25,007 bases of DNA from CAVXYC01 sp046154735 (GTDB taxonomy: Bacteria; Chloroflexota; UBA6077; JACCZL01): the NCBI GenBank assembly GCA_046154735.1, contig JBJXFJ010000455.1:1-25007 (forward strand). The letters run 5' to 3'. The translations under genes were made by a program, and so were the position numbers. The notes under the pieces are model-generated. The model was not told the DNA's origin. It saw only the letters and a list, made by a program, of their open reading frames with translations, and searched no databases. Every line of letters starts with the position of its first letter. The first letter of the stretch is position 1. This document shows positions 1-8,670 of the stretch, piece after piece.

Positions 1-1
1 G

Positions 2-379
2 GTGCATACGGTGATCACCGCCTTGGGTGTCACCCTAGCCGGCCGTTCAGGGGAGCTGGCTGTCAACGTTGGCTGGGTCACGACAGCCGTTCACATGCGG
101 GAGCTTGACGCGGCGGAGATTGAGCAATCAATCGCACGGGGTGAGCCCTTCGACAAGGCGGGAGGATATGCGATTCAAGACCCAGAGCTCAGACCCGTGC
201 GTGCCATTCAGGGTTGTTTCCCCAACGTGGTAGGGCTACCGCTCTGCGCCGTCCAGAAAATGCTTGACGATCCATCCAGTAGTGGGTCCCTGTCGCCTGC
301 GATCGCACCCTGTGAGCTCTGCCGAATGGCCGCAACAGAGCTTGCACGACATGGCTACGGGTCACCTGACATGATTTGA
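2..379 (+). CDS. maf: Maf-family nucleoside triphosphate pyrophosphatase, C-terminal part (5' end outside window)
   Basis: This is the last 125 residues of a Maf/HAM1-like pyrophosphatase, a cytosolic enzyme that hydrolyses non-canonical or modified nucleoside triphosphates to monophosphates. The family signature is visible: DKAGGYAIQD (about residues 51-60 of the visible part), which matches the usual GKAGAYAIQG stretch with its catalytic Asp region, followed by CFPNVVGLPL, matching the conserved SNVVGLPL segment. Full proteins are about 190-210 residues, so roughly the first 75 are missing upstream. The GTG at position 2 is probably internal. The C-terminal tail carries three cysteines and is slightly longer than usual. 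It converges on the VanW-type gene, with about 110 bases between the two stops. Family assignment is secure; the exact substrate (dTTP/UTP type or m7GTP type) cannot be told from this fragment. Confidence 0.88.
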   Translation: MHTVITALGVTLAGRSGELAVNVGWVTTAVHMRELDAAEIEQSIARGEPFDKAGGYAIQDPELRPVRAIQGCFPNVVGLPLCAVQKMLDDPSSSGSLSPAIAPCELCRMAATELARHGYGSPDMI

Positions 380-490
380 GGACGTCGTCCCGATCGGCAC
401 GCGACTAATTTCTTAGGTTCACTCCGGGCCTCGCCAGTCACCGAAGGACCGGGCGCGGCAGACCATTGCCTGAAGGTTAGGCCTTTGGGC

Positions 491-2638
491 TTAACGGGGG
501 CGGTTTGTTGGAGTTGCCGGGGCCGCGGCTGATGTAGGCTTGGAGGCCGCGGGAGGTGACGTGGGCTTGGCCGGTGCGGGAGTCGGAACAATCTCCGCGG
601 CGGTCGGTTTGGCAGGCGCTGTTGTGGGCGCCGCGATCGCGGCGGTAGGCTTTGCCGGCGACGTTGCCTGCGCTGTCGGGACAGCGGGCTTCGTTGGCAC
701 AGAAGAGGGCAACGCGGTGGCCTGAGCCGGCCGCACAGTTGGCTGGGCCTGGGTGGAACCGTTGGTGACCACGCCAGTAGCCGGTGTATTACCGCCTTCC
801 GTACGCGGCGCACTGGGTGGCGCGCCACCGGTACCCACCATAATGACATTCCGCGCGGGTCGATAACGACTAGTCATTCGCAGCGTTCGCTCCGCGCCTT
901 CAGTAGGAATCACTCTGCGCACCACCGTGGAGGCAAAACCTGCCTGGGCACCTTCCACCGCAATGCGCTGGCCCTTCGGCAACGTTGGCTCTTCCTGAAT
1001 CAAGGTGCCGGGTTCCGGGTCCACCACATCAGTCTTGGGGAGCGCCTCAATCTTGACGGTCCAGGGAGGCGGCGTTCCGTACAACGCGAAGTTGACGTTC
1101 AAAGAAGCATCAATCCAGGATTGAACGAGAATGTAGTGTTGTGTCGTGTTCACAAACTTGAAATCCAGTCCAGAATCCTCGTCCACCGTGGCATCGAGAC
1201 CAACGATATTGCGCGAGGTATAGGACGGTATCCAGTAGAGATGCCAGTTTCTCTCCTCAATCTGATAGCCAGACCAGAAGACTGCTTGAAATAGCGTGGT
1301 CGCCACCTGGCAGATGCCGCCAGCTACTGAGGGAACCGTGCGATGCCCCGATGACGAGGAGGCAATGCCCCAGCCGACCTGGTAACCGGCATCCAGGCTG
1401 GTGGATCCAACCTCCTTGTTGAACGAAAACATGCCGCCGGGGGGAACCACCGCGCCGTTTAAGCGTGACGCTGCAAGCTGAATGTTGTGTCGCTTAGGGG
1501 GGAGACCGCCGGCAAAGTTCGTTCGCGCGCTCTCAATCAGCGTGGTAATGCCCATACGGGCCTTGTCTTCCACACGGACCGCGGCGGGCGTCACCGAGAC
1601 CGGCAGGGTCAGCACCCGCTCCGGGCCCATAAGCTGAGCCGTTAGCAGATTGACCGTGGCCGGCCTATCCAGCTTCTGCCCATCCTTAGAGTCACGCAGC
1701 ACGTCCAGCGCGCCACCAGCCCAACTAAAGCGTGCATCTTGTGGCTCCTGGTCGATCTCCGTGGCAATCTGCTCGGTGAGCTTCTCGATGGCGCCTCGGT
1801 CAGCGGATATGGTGACGCGACCATCCGGACTCGTGTCCACCTTAAGCGTCTTCACCAGCGCGCGCGAGTCAAGCTGCCACTGCTGATTGAGGAAGCGAAG
1901 TGTCAAGGGCGATCCCAGGACCTGAACGGCCAGGTTCCTCGCGTCCAAAATCATATCGTCGCCAATGCGAGGTGCCACTTGGTTCACTGCCAGTTCAACG
2001 GTTTGCGGGCCGGGGTGAGTTAGCGCCTCGCTGAGCCGCTGCCAGGACACGTCAACATCAAGCTGTCGGCCTATCTGGGATGCTTGCTGGTCAATCGTTC
2101 CATCCGGTCGGATCTCGAGGCGTGCGTCGACTACTGGCCGATTGACCTGACCGCCCAGCTCCTCCAGATAGGCGCGAGCCGTGATCGGATCATACAGGGA
2201 GCCCACGGGGTCTAGATTCCGGCCGGTCCGCCAGAGAGAAATCTGCTGAATGAGCTGCGAAAGGAGATTCCCCTCCCGCCCAATCGCATACGCGATGTCA
2301 ACCAGCGGATCCACTTCGCGCTTGAGACCGAATTCGCCGCCCGTACGTGACCACTCGAGACTCTGAAACCGAAGCACGATGGATCGCGATTCATAGGCTT
2401 GCAGCATCTGGGCGAGCGCACCCCGGGCCTGTTCAGGCGTCTGCCCGCTCACGTCTGCGCCCATCACGCGAACACCCGGGAAAATACGACCGGCATACGC
2501 AAGCTGGAAGCCCACGAGCAGCAGAATGAGCGCGGCAACAGCCACCAGCGCATTCACGCCAATATACCGACTGGGGGAGGTGAGTACGGCCCGGAGGCTG
2601 CTCAGTCCAGAAGCAGAGAACTGGAAATCGCGATTCAA
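491..2638 (-). CDS. VanW-family cell-envelope protein with PG-binding-like, VanW and G5-like domains
   Basis: A 715-residue envelope protein. A single membrane anchor lies at residues 27-49 after a short cytoplasmic N-terminus. Residues about 55-130 and 235-310 look like two copies of the PG_binding_4-type domain that usually precedes VanW. The VanW domain spans about 365-505 and carries the hallmark GGICQVATTLF (440-450). Residues 540-602 resemble a G5 domain. The last ~100 residues are a Pro/Ala/Thr-rich, wall-spanning-like tail with recurring PAKPT units. The start is TTG, supported by a GAGGT ribosome site seven bases upstream. The family is common in monoderm bacteria and thought to act at peptidoglycan; its biochemical role is not established. 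The gene lies downstream of folB on the same strand, 150 bases apart, and the two may share a transcript. Confidence 0.88.
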   Translation of the reverse strand: MNRDFQFSASGLSSLRAVLTSPSRYIGVNALVAVAALILLLVGFQLAYAGRIFPGVRVMGADVSGQTPEQARGALAQMLQAYESRSIVLRFQSLEWSRTGGEFGLKREVDPLVDIAYAIGREGNLLSQLIQQISLWRTGRNLDPVGSLYDPITARAYLEELGGQVNRPVVDARLEIRPDGTIDQQASQIGRQLDVDVSWQRLSEALTHPGPQTVELAVNQVAPRIGDDMILDARNLAVQVLGSPLTLRFLNQQWQLDSRALVKTLKVDTSPDGRVTISADRGAIEKLTEQIATEIDQEPQDARFSWAGGALDVLRDSKDGQKLDRPATVNLLTAQLMGPERVLTLPVSVTPAAVRVEDKARMGITTLIESARTNFAGGLPPKRHNIQLAASRLNGAVVPPGGMFSFNKEVGSTSLDAGYQVGWGIASSSSGHRTVPSVAGGICQVATTLFQAVFWSGYQIEERNWHLYWIPSYTSRNIVGLDATVDEDSGLDFKFVNTTQHYILVQSWIDASLNVNFALYGTPPPWTVKIEALPKTDVVDPEPGTLIQEEPTLPKGQRIAVEGAQAGFASTVVRRVIPTEGAERTLRMTSRYRPARNVIMVGTGGAPPSAPRTEGGNTPATGVVTNGSTQAQPTVRPAQATALPSSVPTKPAVPTAQATSPAKPTAAIAAPTTAPAKPTAAEIVPTPAPAKPTSPPAASKPTSAAAPATPTNRPR

Positions 2639-2788
2639 ACCAAGGACCTCACGCGCTGCTCACCAATAACACTACAGCAAGGCTCGGAGCACCCGTAATG
2701 CACATGGGATAGTACGACGAAGGTGAATCGCATCGCAATTCCCAAACCATACGCGGGTGACACAAATGCTCGCATCTTCTCGTGCATC

Positions 2789-3160
2789 TTAGTCCAGGCG
2801 CGCTCTCGATATTCGTGCCGCAATATCGCCAACCGGTGGGCCTCCAATTGGCGCATTTGGCTTATGCACACAGACGTCAAGGTCGTGCACAAGGGGAAAC
2901 TCCCGGAGAAGCGCCTGGGCGATGTTCTCAGCCACCGATTCAATGAGATTGCTGGGTTCACCCTCAACCATTTCACGCACCATTCGAATGACTGACGCGT
3001 AATCAACTCCCTGAGTGAGATCATCTGCCGTCGCGGACGGGCGAAGGTCAAGGTGGAGCGAGACATCCACAACGAAAGCCTGCCCCAGCCGCCGCTCTTC
3101 AGCGAGCACGCCATGATGGCCGAAGCATTGAATTCCCTGCAGCTCAATCGCGTCAGTCAC
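2789..3160 (-). CDS. folB: Dihydroneopterin aldolase
   Basis: A 123-residue FolB, which converts 7,8-dihydroneopterin to 6-hydroxymethyl-dihydropterin and glycolaldehyde in folate synthesis. Family landmarks are all present: IELQGIQCFGHHGVLAEER at the N-terminus with the substrate-binding Glu, VDYA in the middle, LIESVAENIA on the central helix and VHKPNAPI with the catalytic Lys near the C-terminus. I chose the GTG at 3160 because the domain begins at once and the length matches the usual ~120 residues. The frame stays open to an ATG at 3268, but that would add 36 residues with no family resemblance and would overlap the promoter of the divergent monooxygenase gene. No folK or folP is adjacent, so the folate genes are scattered here. 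Confidence 0.88.
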   Translation of the reverse strand: MTDAIELQGIQCFGHHGVLAEERRLGQAFVVDVSLHLDLRPSATADDLTQGVDYASVIRMVREMVEGEPSNLIESVAENIAQALLREFPLVHDLDVCVHKPNAPIGGPPVGDIAARISRARLD

Positions 3161-3194
3161 AGGCCCCAAGCGACCTTCAGGACGAGCCCTGCAC

Positions 3195-3223
3195 TTGACG
3201 CGCGAGAAGCAGGCGGAGATAGT
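3195..3223 (+). promoter_or_regulatory. Sigma-70-type promoter of the monooxygenase/ligase operon
   Basis: TTGACG at 3195-3200 and GATAGT at 3218-3223 are separated by exactly 17 bases. They match the -35 box at five of six positions and the -10 box at four of six. Transcription would start near 3230, leaving a leader of about 40 bases before the ATG at 3272. It sits in the divergent gap between folB and the HpaB-type gene. Confidence 0.5.
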
Positions 3224-3271
3224 AGTCTTTGAGCTCTCAACGTTTATGGCCGCTTCTGGAGAATGCAACGC

Positions 3272-4705
3272 ATGCCCCTGCGCACATCCAATGAGTACCG
3301 GGCGAGTTTACAGGACAAGAGACGAGTCTTCTTTCGCGGGCAGCCGGTGGAAGATGTCACCACCCATCCCGCCATGGCCGAGGCCGTTGCTCATGCAACG
3401 ATCGACTTTGATATGGCCGAAAACCCTGACCACCGCGATCTCGCCGTTGTAGACTCGGGTCTCAGCGCTTACAGTCGTTACTACCATCTTCCCACATCAG
3501 CAGACGATCTGTTGAAACGAAGTGCGCTCATCGAATCCGCCACCCGGGAAGGGCGAACTCTGGTGGTCCTCATAAAGGAGATTGGAACAGATGCGATCTT
3601 CGGTCTCCACCTGGCAACGAAAGCCATGGATGATGCACTAGGCACAGACTACTTGCCGCGGGTGCAGAAATACTACGTGCGTTGTCGCGATCAGGATCTC
3701 GCCCTCGCAGTAGCTCAAACGGATGTCAAAGGCGACCGGTCACGCGGCCCGTCAGACCAAGCCCATCCTGACTACTATGTACGCATCGTGGAGCGGCGGT
3801 CGGATGGCATCGTCGTCTCCGGCGCCAAGGTCCACACGTCGGTCTCCGTGAACTCCAATGAGATCATCGTGCTCCCAACGCGCGCAATGGCCGAGCGTGA
3901 CGCGGATTACGCCGTAGCCTTCGCGGTGACACCGGACACCCCCGGAGTGACACTCCTGGCAAGCCCCCATGGGACCGGTCCACGTGACAGTTTTGAGCGG
4001 CCGCTTTCCTCCGGACGGAAGATGTTCGAGACGCTGACGGTGTTTGAAAACGTGTTCGTCCCCAATGAACGCGTCTTCCTCGCGGGTGAGTGGCAGTTTG
4101 CTGGCCCCGTCGCCGTGGATTTCGTTGAGTTTCACCGCTTCACAGCCATTTCGTATAAGCTGCCGCTGGTGGATCTCCTGGTTGGCTCGGCCTTCCTCCT
4201 GGCCGAATACAATGGGCTGACTCGGGTGAGCCATATCCGCGACAAGCTTGCTCGACTGGTGGCGTACGCCGAAACCCTGCGCGCGCTCACACACGCCGCC
4301 GCCGCGCGCTGCCACATGAAAGCGCCCGGACTAGCGGTCCCTGACCCCATGCTCGTGAACCTGGCAAAATTGCACTTTGCCAGCGGCTACCACCAGGCCG
4401 TGAGTTGGGCGCAGGACATCGCCGGAGGGCTCCTCGTCACCGGTCCTAGCTCCGAGGATCTCCACAGTCCGGAAACACGAGGCTATATTGAGAAGTATTT
4501 CGGTGCCGGCGAGGTCAGTGCTGAAACCCGCCTCCGAGCCATGAATGTCCTGGCGGACCTTACCGCCTCCGATTTTGGCGGCTACCAGGAAGTCCTAGCC
4601 GTGCATGCCGAGGGCTCCATTGAAGCCGAGAAGCTCACGGCGCTGCGGAACTACAATGCCAAGGCCACCATGGCCTACGCCAAGACCATGGCCGGCATCG
4701 AGTAG
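3272..4705 (+). CDS. HpaB-type FADH2-dependent monooxygenase (4-hydroxyphenylacetate 3-hydroxylase / 4-hydroxybutyryl-CoA dehydratase superfamily)
   Basis: A 477-residue member of the HpaB/AbfD superfamily. Shared motifs include TDVKGDRSRGPS (150-161), RIVERRSDGIVVSGAKVHTS (171-190), VFENVFVPNERVFL (257-270), FHRF (287-290) and AQDIAGGLLVT (380-390). The dehydratase AbfD holds a [4Fe-4S] cluster with C99, C103, H292 and C299. Aligned from memory, the three cysteines here are V99, E103 and Y295, with only H288 kept, and the whole protein has just two cysteines, at other places. So a flavin-dependent hydroxylase is far likelier than a dehydratase. ATG 3272 has GGAG ten bases upstream; ATG 3263 would have it almost touching. 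The PaaK-like ligase follows, suggesting hydroxylation of an aromatic acid or its CoA ester. No HpaC-type flavin reductase is adjacent. Confidence 0.82.
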   Translation: MPLRTSNEYRASLQDKRRVFFRGQPVEDVTTHPAMAEAVAHATIDFDMAENPDHRDLAVVDSGLSAYSRYYHLPTSADDLLKRSALIESATREGRTLVVLIKEIGTDAIFGLHLATKAMDDALGTDYLPRVQKYYVRCRDQDLALAVAQTDVKGDRSRGPSDQAHPDYYVRIVERRSDGIVVSGAKVHTSVSVNSNEIIVLPTRAMAERDADYAVAFAVTPDTPGVTLLASPHGTGPRDSFERPLSSGRKMFETLTVFENVFVPNERVFLAGEWQFAGPVAVDFVEFHRFTAISYKLPLVDLLVGSAFLLAEYNGLTRVSHIRDKLARLVAYAETLRALTHAAAARCHMKAPGLAVPDPMLVNLAKLHFASGYHQAVSWAQDIAGGLLVTGPSSEDLHSPETRGYIEKYFGAGEVSAETRLRAMNVLADLTASDFGGYQEVLAVHAEGSIEAEKLTALRNYNAKATMAYAKTMAGIE

Positions 4706-4791
4706 AAGTGCAAATTGCAGGCTGCAAAAGTGTCCACGAGATTCGCCGGCGGATCATTTTGCCCTTTGCATTTTGCACTTTTCACTTTGAA
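4706..4791 (+). repeat. Quasi-repetitive TGCAAA/TTTGCA intergenic stretch with imperfect dyad
   Basis: Directly after the monooxygenase stop, AAGTGCAAATTGCAG is mirrored by TTTGCATTTTGCACTT at 4765-4780, with 13 of the first 14 positions matching. Shuffled versions of the same word (TGCAAAAGTG, TTTTCACTTTGAA) lie around the arms. It is A+T-rich in a G+C-rich setting. An RNA hairpin from it could tune expression of the ligase gene, which starts at 4806. Confidence 0.55.
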
Positions 4792-4805
4792 TTGACGGAG
4801 TCACA

Positions 4806-6158
4806 ATGATCGACCCGCGCGCGGATTACTGGGATCCCACGATTGAGACGATCGGCCGCGATGAACTGGCCACGGTACAGCTTCACAAACTGCAGTGGCA
4901 GGTCCAGCGCTGCTGGGATAGCTCAGCGTTTTATCGCGAGCGGCTCGAGGCTGCCGGGGTGGCGCCGTCCGATATCCAGTCTCTGGATGACGTGCGCCGG
5001 ATCCCAATTGTGACCAAGCAGGAGCTCCGCGACGAGCAGCTTGCCCATCCCCCCTACGGCCGATACGCCGTGGGCGTACAGGCAAACTGGCGTGAGCTCC
5101 ATCCTTCCACCGGCACCACTGGTGTCCCCGTAAGCACCATCTGGTCCGAAGCAGACTGCGAGAACATTACCCAGTTCACCGCTCGAACCATGTGGTCCTT
5201 TGGTGTGCGCCCCGGCGACATTGTCCAGAACGCGTTCTCGTATGGACTCTGGGTGGCAGGCATGTCCGTCCATTACGCCGCCAAGCGGATTGGATGCTTT
5301 GTGATCCCCATTGGCGCGGCGCTCACCAACCGGCAGATCGATTATCTCCTGGCCGGTTCCACCGTGTTACTGGCCACGCCGTCCTACGCGCTCCATATTG
5401 CCGAGGCCCTGCGCGAGCGAGGCATCAATCCTGATGCCACTGCCCTCGCCATGGGCTGCTTCGGAGGCGAGGCGGGCACCGAGAATCATTCAACTCGCGG
5501 CAAGATCGAGCGTGGCCTGGGCATTGATGCGTACGATTACTATGGGCTGGCCGAGATTGGCCCCACGTTCGCCTCGGAATGCGTGGCCAAGGCCGGCATC
5601 CATTGGGCTGAGGATCATCACCTTATCGAGATCATCAACCCAGACTCAATGGAGCCATGTGCTGAAGGAGAGATTGGTGTGGTCGTGATCACCCATCTCA
5701 GCCGAGAAGCCACGCCCATGCTCCGTTACTGGACCAATGATTACGCCCGCTACACTTCGCAACTATGCGCCTGCGGTCGCACCCATGGCCGCTCGGTAGG
5801 CGGGATCATGGGCCGCCATGACGATCTCGTGATCTATCGCGGGGCCAAGTTCTACCCCGTCCAGGTGGAAAAGGTTGTTCGATCATTTGTTGAGCTCTCG
5901 GACGAATTCCGCATCGAGTTGACCCGTGATGAGCACGTGGGCACCGATCGCTGCACCGTCGTCGCGGAGATCAACGACGGTGCAGACGAAGCCGTGCTCG
6001 GTCGGCTGCGCAGCGCGCTGCGTGAGGAGCTACTGGTGACCCCGGAGATTCGGTTGGAGCACTTCGGCACGCTCGAACGCACGACGTTCAAAGCCCAGCG
6101 GATTCTGGACCTGCGTCCCAAGGAGGAGGCGACCAGTCCCAACGAGGGACGCCGCTAA
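4806..6158 (+). CDS. Phenylacetate-CoA ligase (PaaK)-like AMP-forming acyl/aryl-CoA synthetase
   Basis: A 450-residue adenylate-forming ligase of the PaaK type, which activates a carboxylic acid through an acyl-AMP and transfers it to coenzyme A. The phosphate-binding loop STGTTG is at 101-106, the adenine/acyl-binding YYGLAEIG at 245-252, the hinge region GRHDDLVIYRG at 336-346, and the C-terminal catalytic Lys at 429 (TTFKAQR). A CACG motif at 321-324 resembles the cysteine pair of PaaK relatives. The length is typical. ATG 4806 has GGAG five bases upstream. It is the second gene of an operon: the preceding HpaB-type hydroxylase suggests an aromatic acid substrate, either activated before ring hydroxylation or produced by it. 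The real substrate could also be another aryl or alkyl acid. Confidence 0.85.
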   Translation: MIDPRADYWDPTIETIGRDELATVQLHKLQWQVQRCWDSSAFYRERLEAAGVAPSDIQSLDDVRRIPIVTKQELRDEQLAHPPYGRYAVGVQANWRELHPSTGTTGVPVSTIWSEADCENITQFTARTMWSFGVRPGDIVQNAFSYGLWVAGMSVHYAAKRIGCFVIPIGAALTNRQIDYLLAGSTVLLATPSYALHIAEALRERGINPDATALAMGCFGGEAGTENHSTRGKIERGLGIDAYDYYGLAEIGPTFASECVAKAGIHWAEDHHLIEIINPDSMEPCAEGEIGVVVITHLSREATPMLRYWTNDYARYTSQLCACGRTHGRSVGGIMGRHDDLVIYRGAKFYPVQVEKVVRSFVELSDEFRIELTRDEHVGTDRCTVVAEINDGADEAVLGRLRSALREELLVTPEIRLEHFGTLERTTFKAQRILDLRPKEEATSPNEGRR

Positions 6159-6169
6159 GCCAAAAACTC

Positions 6170-7114
6170 ATGGCACTTCCCGCGACCCGTATCCGGGGTA
6201 TCTACGCCACGGCGTTGACCCGGCTCTGCGCAGAGCAAGGCGCACCCATTGCGAACCCGTCGCCCATCATCGAATCCCGGCTGCGGTTAGCACCCACTCA
6301 GCAGGCTGCCGCGGTGCAGATTGCCGATCGACGCGATAGACAGGGTGTGACCCTTGACGGCGCAGAAACGGTCGTCGCGGCGCTCATCGATGTACTCCAG
6401 ACAACATTCCCGCGCGCCGTGGTGCGGCCGGAGTATGACGGACGTCGGTACTGGTCAGTTGAGTTCCCAGCTTCCGTGAAGGATGAGCTGGATCTCATTC
6501 GACGGGAGGTTCTGCCAACCGTTTACCAGCATCATCACCTGAAGACGATCGACTCGCGCGCCGTGGATGTGGCAGAGGCTGACCTCGAGGCATCACCGGA
6601 TCAACTCGATGCCGTGAGCACGTGGCTCCGAGCGCAGATGGTGGAGCGCCACTTCATCAGCAACGAACGGATTGTCGTGGAGCACGTGAAGCCGGCTGGA
6701 CAATGGTACGATCTGGGCGGACATCTCGCGTCATTTGACGGCCGCTATCTTCAACTCAACCGCCGATTTTCCCCGGGCGGACTCTATGATTCCTTAGATG
6801 TGCCACGGTTGCAGGGTGACTACGGACGTCTCGATATTGAGGTCGGCAGCGGAATCTGTGTGCGTCGCTATTTTCGCGCGAATGGCCTCCACCTAGGCGA
6901 TCTTTACAACCTCGCGACCGAGGCTGAGCTATACCCGGGACGCGTGCGTTACATTGACCTGGAGCTGGATGTGCTGCACATGCCGGGTGAGGCGCCGCGG
7001 ATAGTGGATGAGGATGATCTCGAGCGCGCGCACCGCCGCGGATTCCTCAGCGATACGCTGGTGAAGGACGCCTGGAAGTTGGCACAACAGGTGCTGGAAA
7101 CGCTCAATAGCTGA
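6170..7114 (+). CDS. Short FAU-1-family RNA-binding/ribonuclease-like protein with DUF402 domain
   Basis: A 314-residue protein that resembles archaeal FAU-1, an AU-rich RNA-binding protein reported to have RNase activity. The N-terminus has RIRGIYATALTRL (8-20) and DRRDRQGVTLDG (53-64), both FAU-1 marks. A segment at about 100-125 (EFPASVKDELDLIRREVLPT then HHHLK) matches the part after the S1-like domain of the archaeal proteins. The C-terminal half is a DUF402/FomD-like domain with GGLYDSLDVPR, YFRANG and YPGRVRYIDLELDV. Archaeal members are about 450-490 residues, so the S1-like middle appears to be absent. It starts 11 bases after the ligase stop without a clear ribosome site, suggesting translational coupling. 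Its link to aromatic metabolism is unclear; it may regulate the operon RNA or simply be carried along. Confidence 0.75.
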   Translation: MALPATRIRGIYATALTRLCAEQGAPIANPSPIIESRLRLAPTQQAAAVQIADRRDRQGVTLDGAETVVAALIDVLQTTFPRAVVRPEYDGRRYWSVEFPASVKDELDLIRREVLPTVYQHHHLKTIDSRAVDVAEADLEASPDQLDAVSTWLRAQMVERHFISNERIVVEHVKPAGQWYDLGGHLASFDGRYLQLNRRFSPGGLYDSLDVPRLQGDYGRLDIEVGSGICVRRYFRANGLHLGDLYNLATEAELYPGRVRYIDLELDVLHMPGEAPRIVDEDDLERAHRRGFLSDTLVKDAWKLAQQVLETLNS

Positions 7115-7222
7115 AGTCAACCCTGCCCAACTCAGTCACTTTGCACTCAAATGTGGGCAAGCATCAACAACGAGTGCCGGCGACTTGGCTTTCTCCACCC
7201 TCATCGCCTTCAACGCTCTGAA

Positions 7223-7245
7223 CCTTCACGCTGCGGGCGTGAAGG
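7223..7245. terminator. Perfect 9-bp hairpin between convergent genes
   Basis: CCTTCACGC and GCGTGAAGG form a perfect stem around a five-base TGCGG loop. It lies between the end of the FAU-1-like gene at 7114 and the end of the Rieske gene at 7334, where a two-way terminator would be expected. No U-run follows on either strand, so an intrinsic terminator is only possible, not shown. Confidence 0.35.
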
Positions 7246-7333
7246 CCGTCAGAATCCTGGAAGCGGTCCTGCGGCCATCCGCACCCCACGGCACTTCCTG
7301 AATTCCGACGGCTGCCAATGTATCGTGCCCGGG

Positions 7334-8536
7334 TTAGGCGCGACCGTATTCTTGCTTGACCGCGGCCGGCACGTCCTGGGATCGGACGTTATAACCGAGG
7401 CTTCCCTCACGCGGCAGAGCGATCCACGGCTCATTCTTCGCCGGGTCACGGACCACGCCCATGGGGTCGAGGCCGTTCTCCACCTTCTCAATCTCCGACA
7501 TGATGAGGCTGCGATAGAGAATCACACCCTTGTCAGACGATCCGAGCCGCTCCGTGGTGCGATCCGAGATTGCACCCTGAGTGATCCAGACCATCATGTC
7601 CTGGCCGTTTACGGTATCCACCACAAACTTCCCGTCTTCATGCTTGTAGGGGTTCTGCCAGACTTTGATGTCTTCCACTGGCTGAGGCACGGAGCCCGCG
7701 GGAAGTGGCTTGCACATATACCAGTAATGCAGCGTGGTCACATCATCCATAGGCACACGTATTTGAAACTGTGGGTTGAAGCTCGAGGAGCCCACGGCTA
7801 ACGTATGCGGAAAAATGATTGGATGGCCCACATTCCACTCATCGTTGTTCTCCTCGGCCTCGCCCTCCCAGAGGCGGCGCTTGGAGATCCCGTATTCGAA
7901 CACGTCATACTCGGCTTTCATGTGATGCCGAACAGGGAGTCGATCCGCGCTGCCTTTTCGCTGCAGCACATAGTTTGTGTAGTACATATGCAACCACTCA
8001 AGGTGGTGCGAATCCATCGAGTTCTCCATCGCCTGGAGCCAGTTGCAGGGAATCGTTGTGATCCCAATGTCGCGCTCCACCTCTGGATGGACAAAAAGGT
8101 CGAAGCGCGGCAGTAGCGGCGCCGGCGATGGGCCAAGGTACGTCCAGATGAGGCCACCCATCTCCTGGACAGGGTACGCCGGAATCCTCACGCGATGCTT
8201 GAAGGTGCTGTCCTCCGGCTCCGCTGGCTGCTCCAGGCAAACGCCCTCATCAGAAAACTTCCACCCATGGTATGGGCAGCGTAGGCCACCATCCTCGGGA
8301 ATCCCGTACACCATGCTGGCGCCGCGATGCGGGCAGCGCTCTGCAACCAACCCCAGCTCGCCGTTTGGTGAACGGTAAAGGGCAAGGTTCTCACCCAGCA
8401 GCTTCACCGGCAATACGGGCTCTTTGGCCAGCTCAGCATACGTAGCCACCGGCCACCAGTAGCGTCGCAGCAGATTTCCGCCCGGCGTTCCTGGGCCCAC
8501 CCGGGTGAGCCGATCATTGGCTTCTTTCGTCAGCAC
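7334..8536 (-). CDS. Rieske [2Fe-2S] aromatic ring-hydroxylating oxygenase, alpha subunit (phthalate-dioxygenase-like)
   Basis: A 400-residue oxygenase component. The Rieske cluster motif is complete: C68-P-H70 and C87-P-Y-H90 in CPHRG and CPYHGW. The mononuclear iron site is visible in NSMDSHHLEWLH, with D175, H178 and H183 as the expected bridge and ligands. The C-terminal QDMMVWITQGAISDRT and RLGSSDKGV segments resemble the phthalate 4,5-dioxygenase/vanillate-demethylase branch, whose partners are FMN/ferredoxin reductases. No reductase or ferredoxin is encoded here, so electrons must come from elsewhere in the genome. GTG 8536 has GGGAG six bases upstream and the protein begins in typical style (MLTKEANDRLTRVGPGTP). 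Likely reaction: hydroxylation or O-demethylation of an aromatic acid. It appears monocistronic. Confidence 0.88.
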   Translation of the reverse strand: MLTKEANDRLTRVGPGTPGGNLLRRYWWPVATYAELAKEPVLPVKLLGENLALYRSPNGELGLVAERCPHRGASMVYGIPEDGGLRCPYHGWKFSDEGVCLEQPAEPEDSTFKHRVRIPAYPVQEMGGLIWTYLGPSPAPLLPRFDLFVHPEVERDIGITTIPCNWLQAMENSMDSHHLEWLHMYYTNYVLQRKGSADRLPVRHHMKAEYDVFEYGISKRRLWEGEAEENNDEWNVGHPIIFPHTLAVGSSSFNPQFQIRVPMDDVTTLHYWYMCKPLPAGSVPQPVEDIKVWQNPYKHEDGKFVVDTVNGQDMMVWITQGAISDRTTERLGSSDKGVILYRSLIMSEIEKVENGLDPMGVVRDPAKNEPWIALPREGSLGYNVRSQDVPAAVKQEYGRA

Positions 8537-8670
8537 TTCGTGCTCCCTTCCATTACGTTCAACCGAGTGTAGCGCACCAATTCAGGCGACGCACGCGCAG
8601 GGAGTGTCCACAATCCGTGGGGACCCGTGTTCAATCGAGTGCGGCAAACCCGGAGATCACGCGAGGACGT

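Noticed and set aside
3272..4705. 4-hydroxybutyryl-CoA dehydratase activity
   Set aside because: The three cysteine ligands of the [4Fe-4S] cluster are replaced (V99, E103, Y295) in my alignment.
7151..7801. 216-codon forward frame overlapping the Rieske gene
   Set aside because: Its main part is antisense to a well-supported Rieske oxygenase and it shows no recognisable domain or ribosome site.
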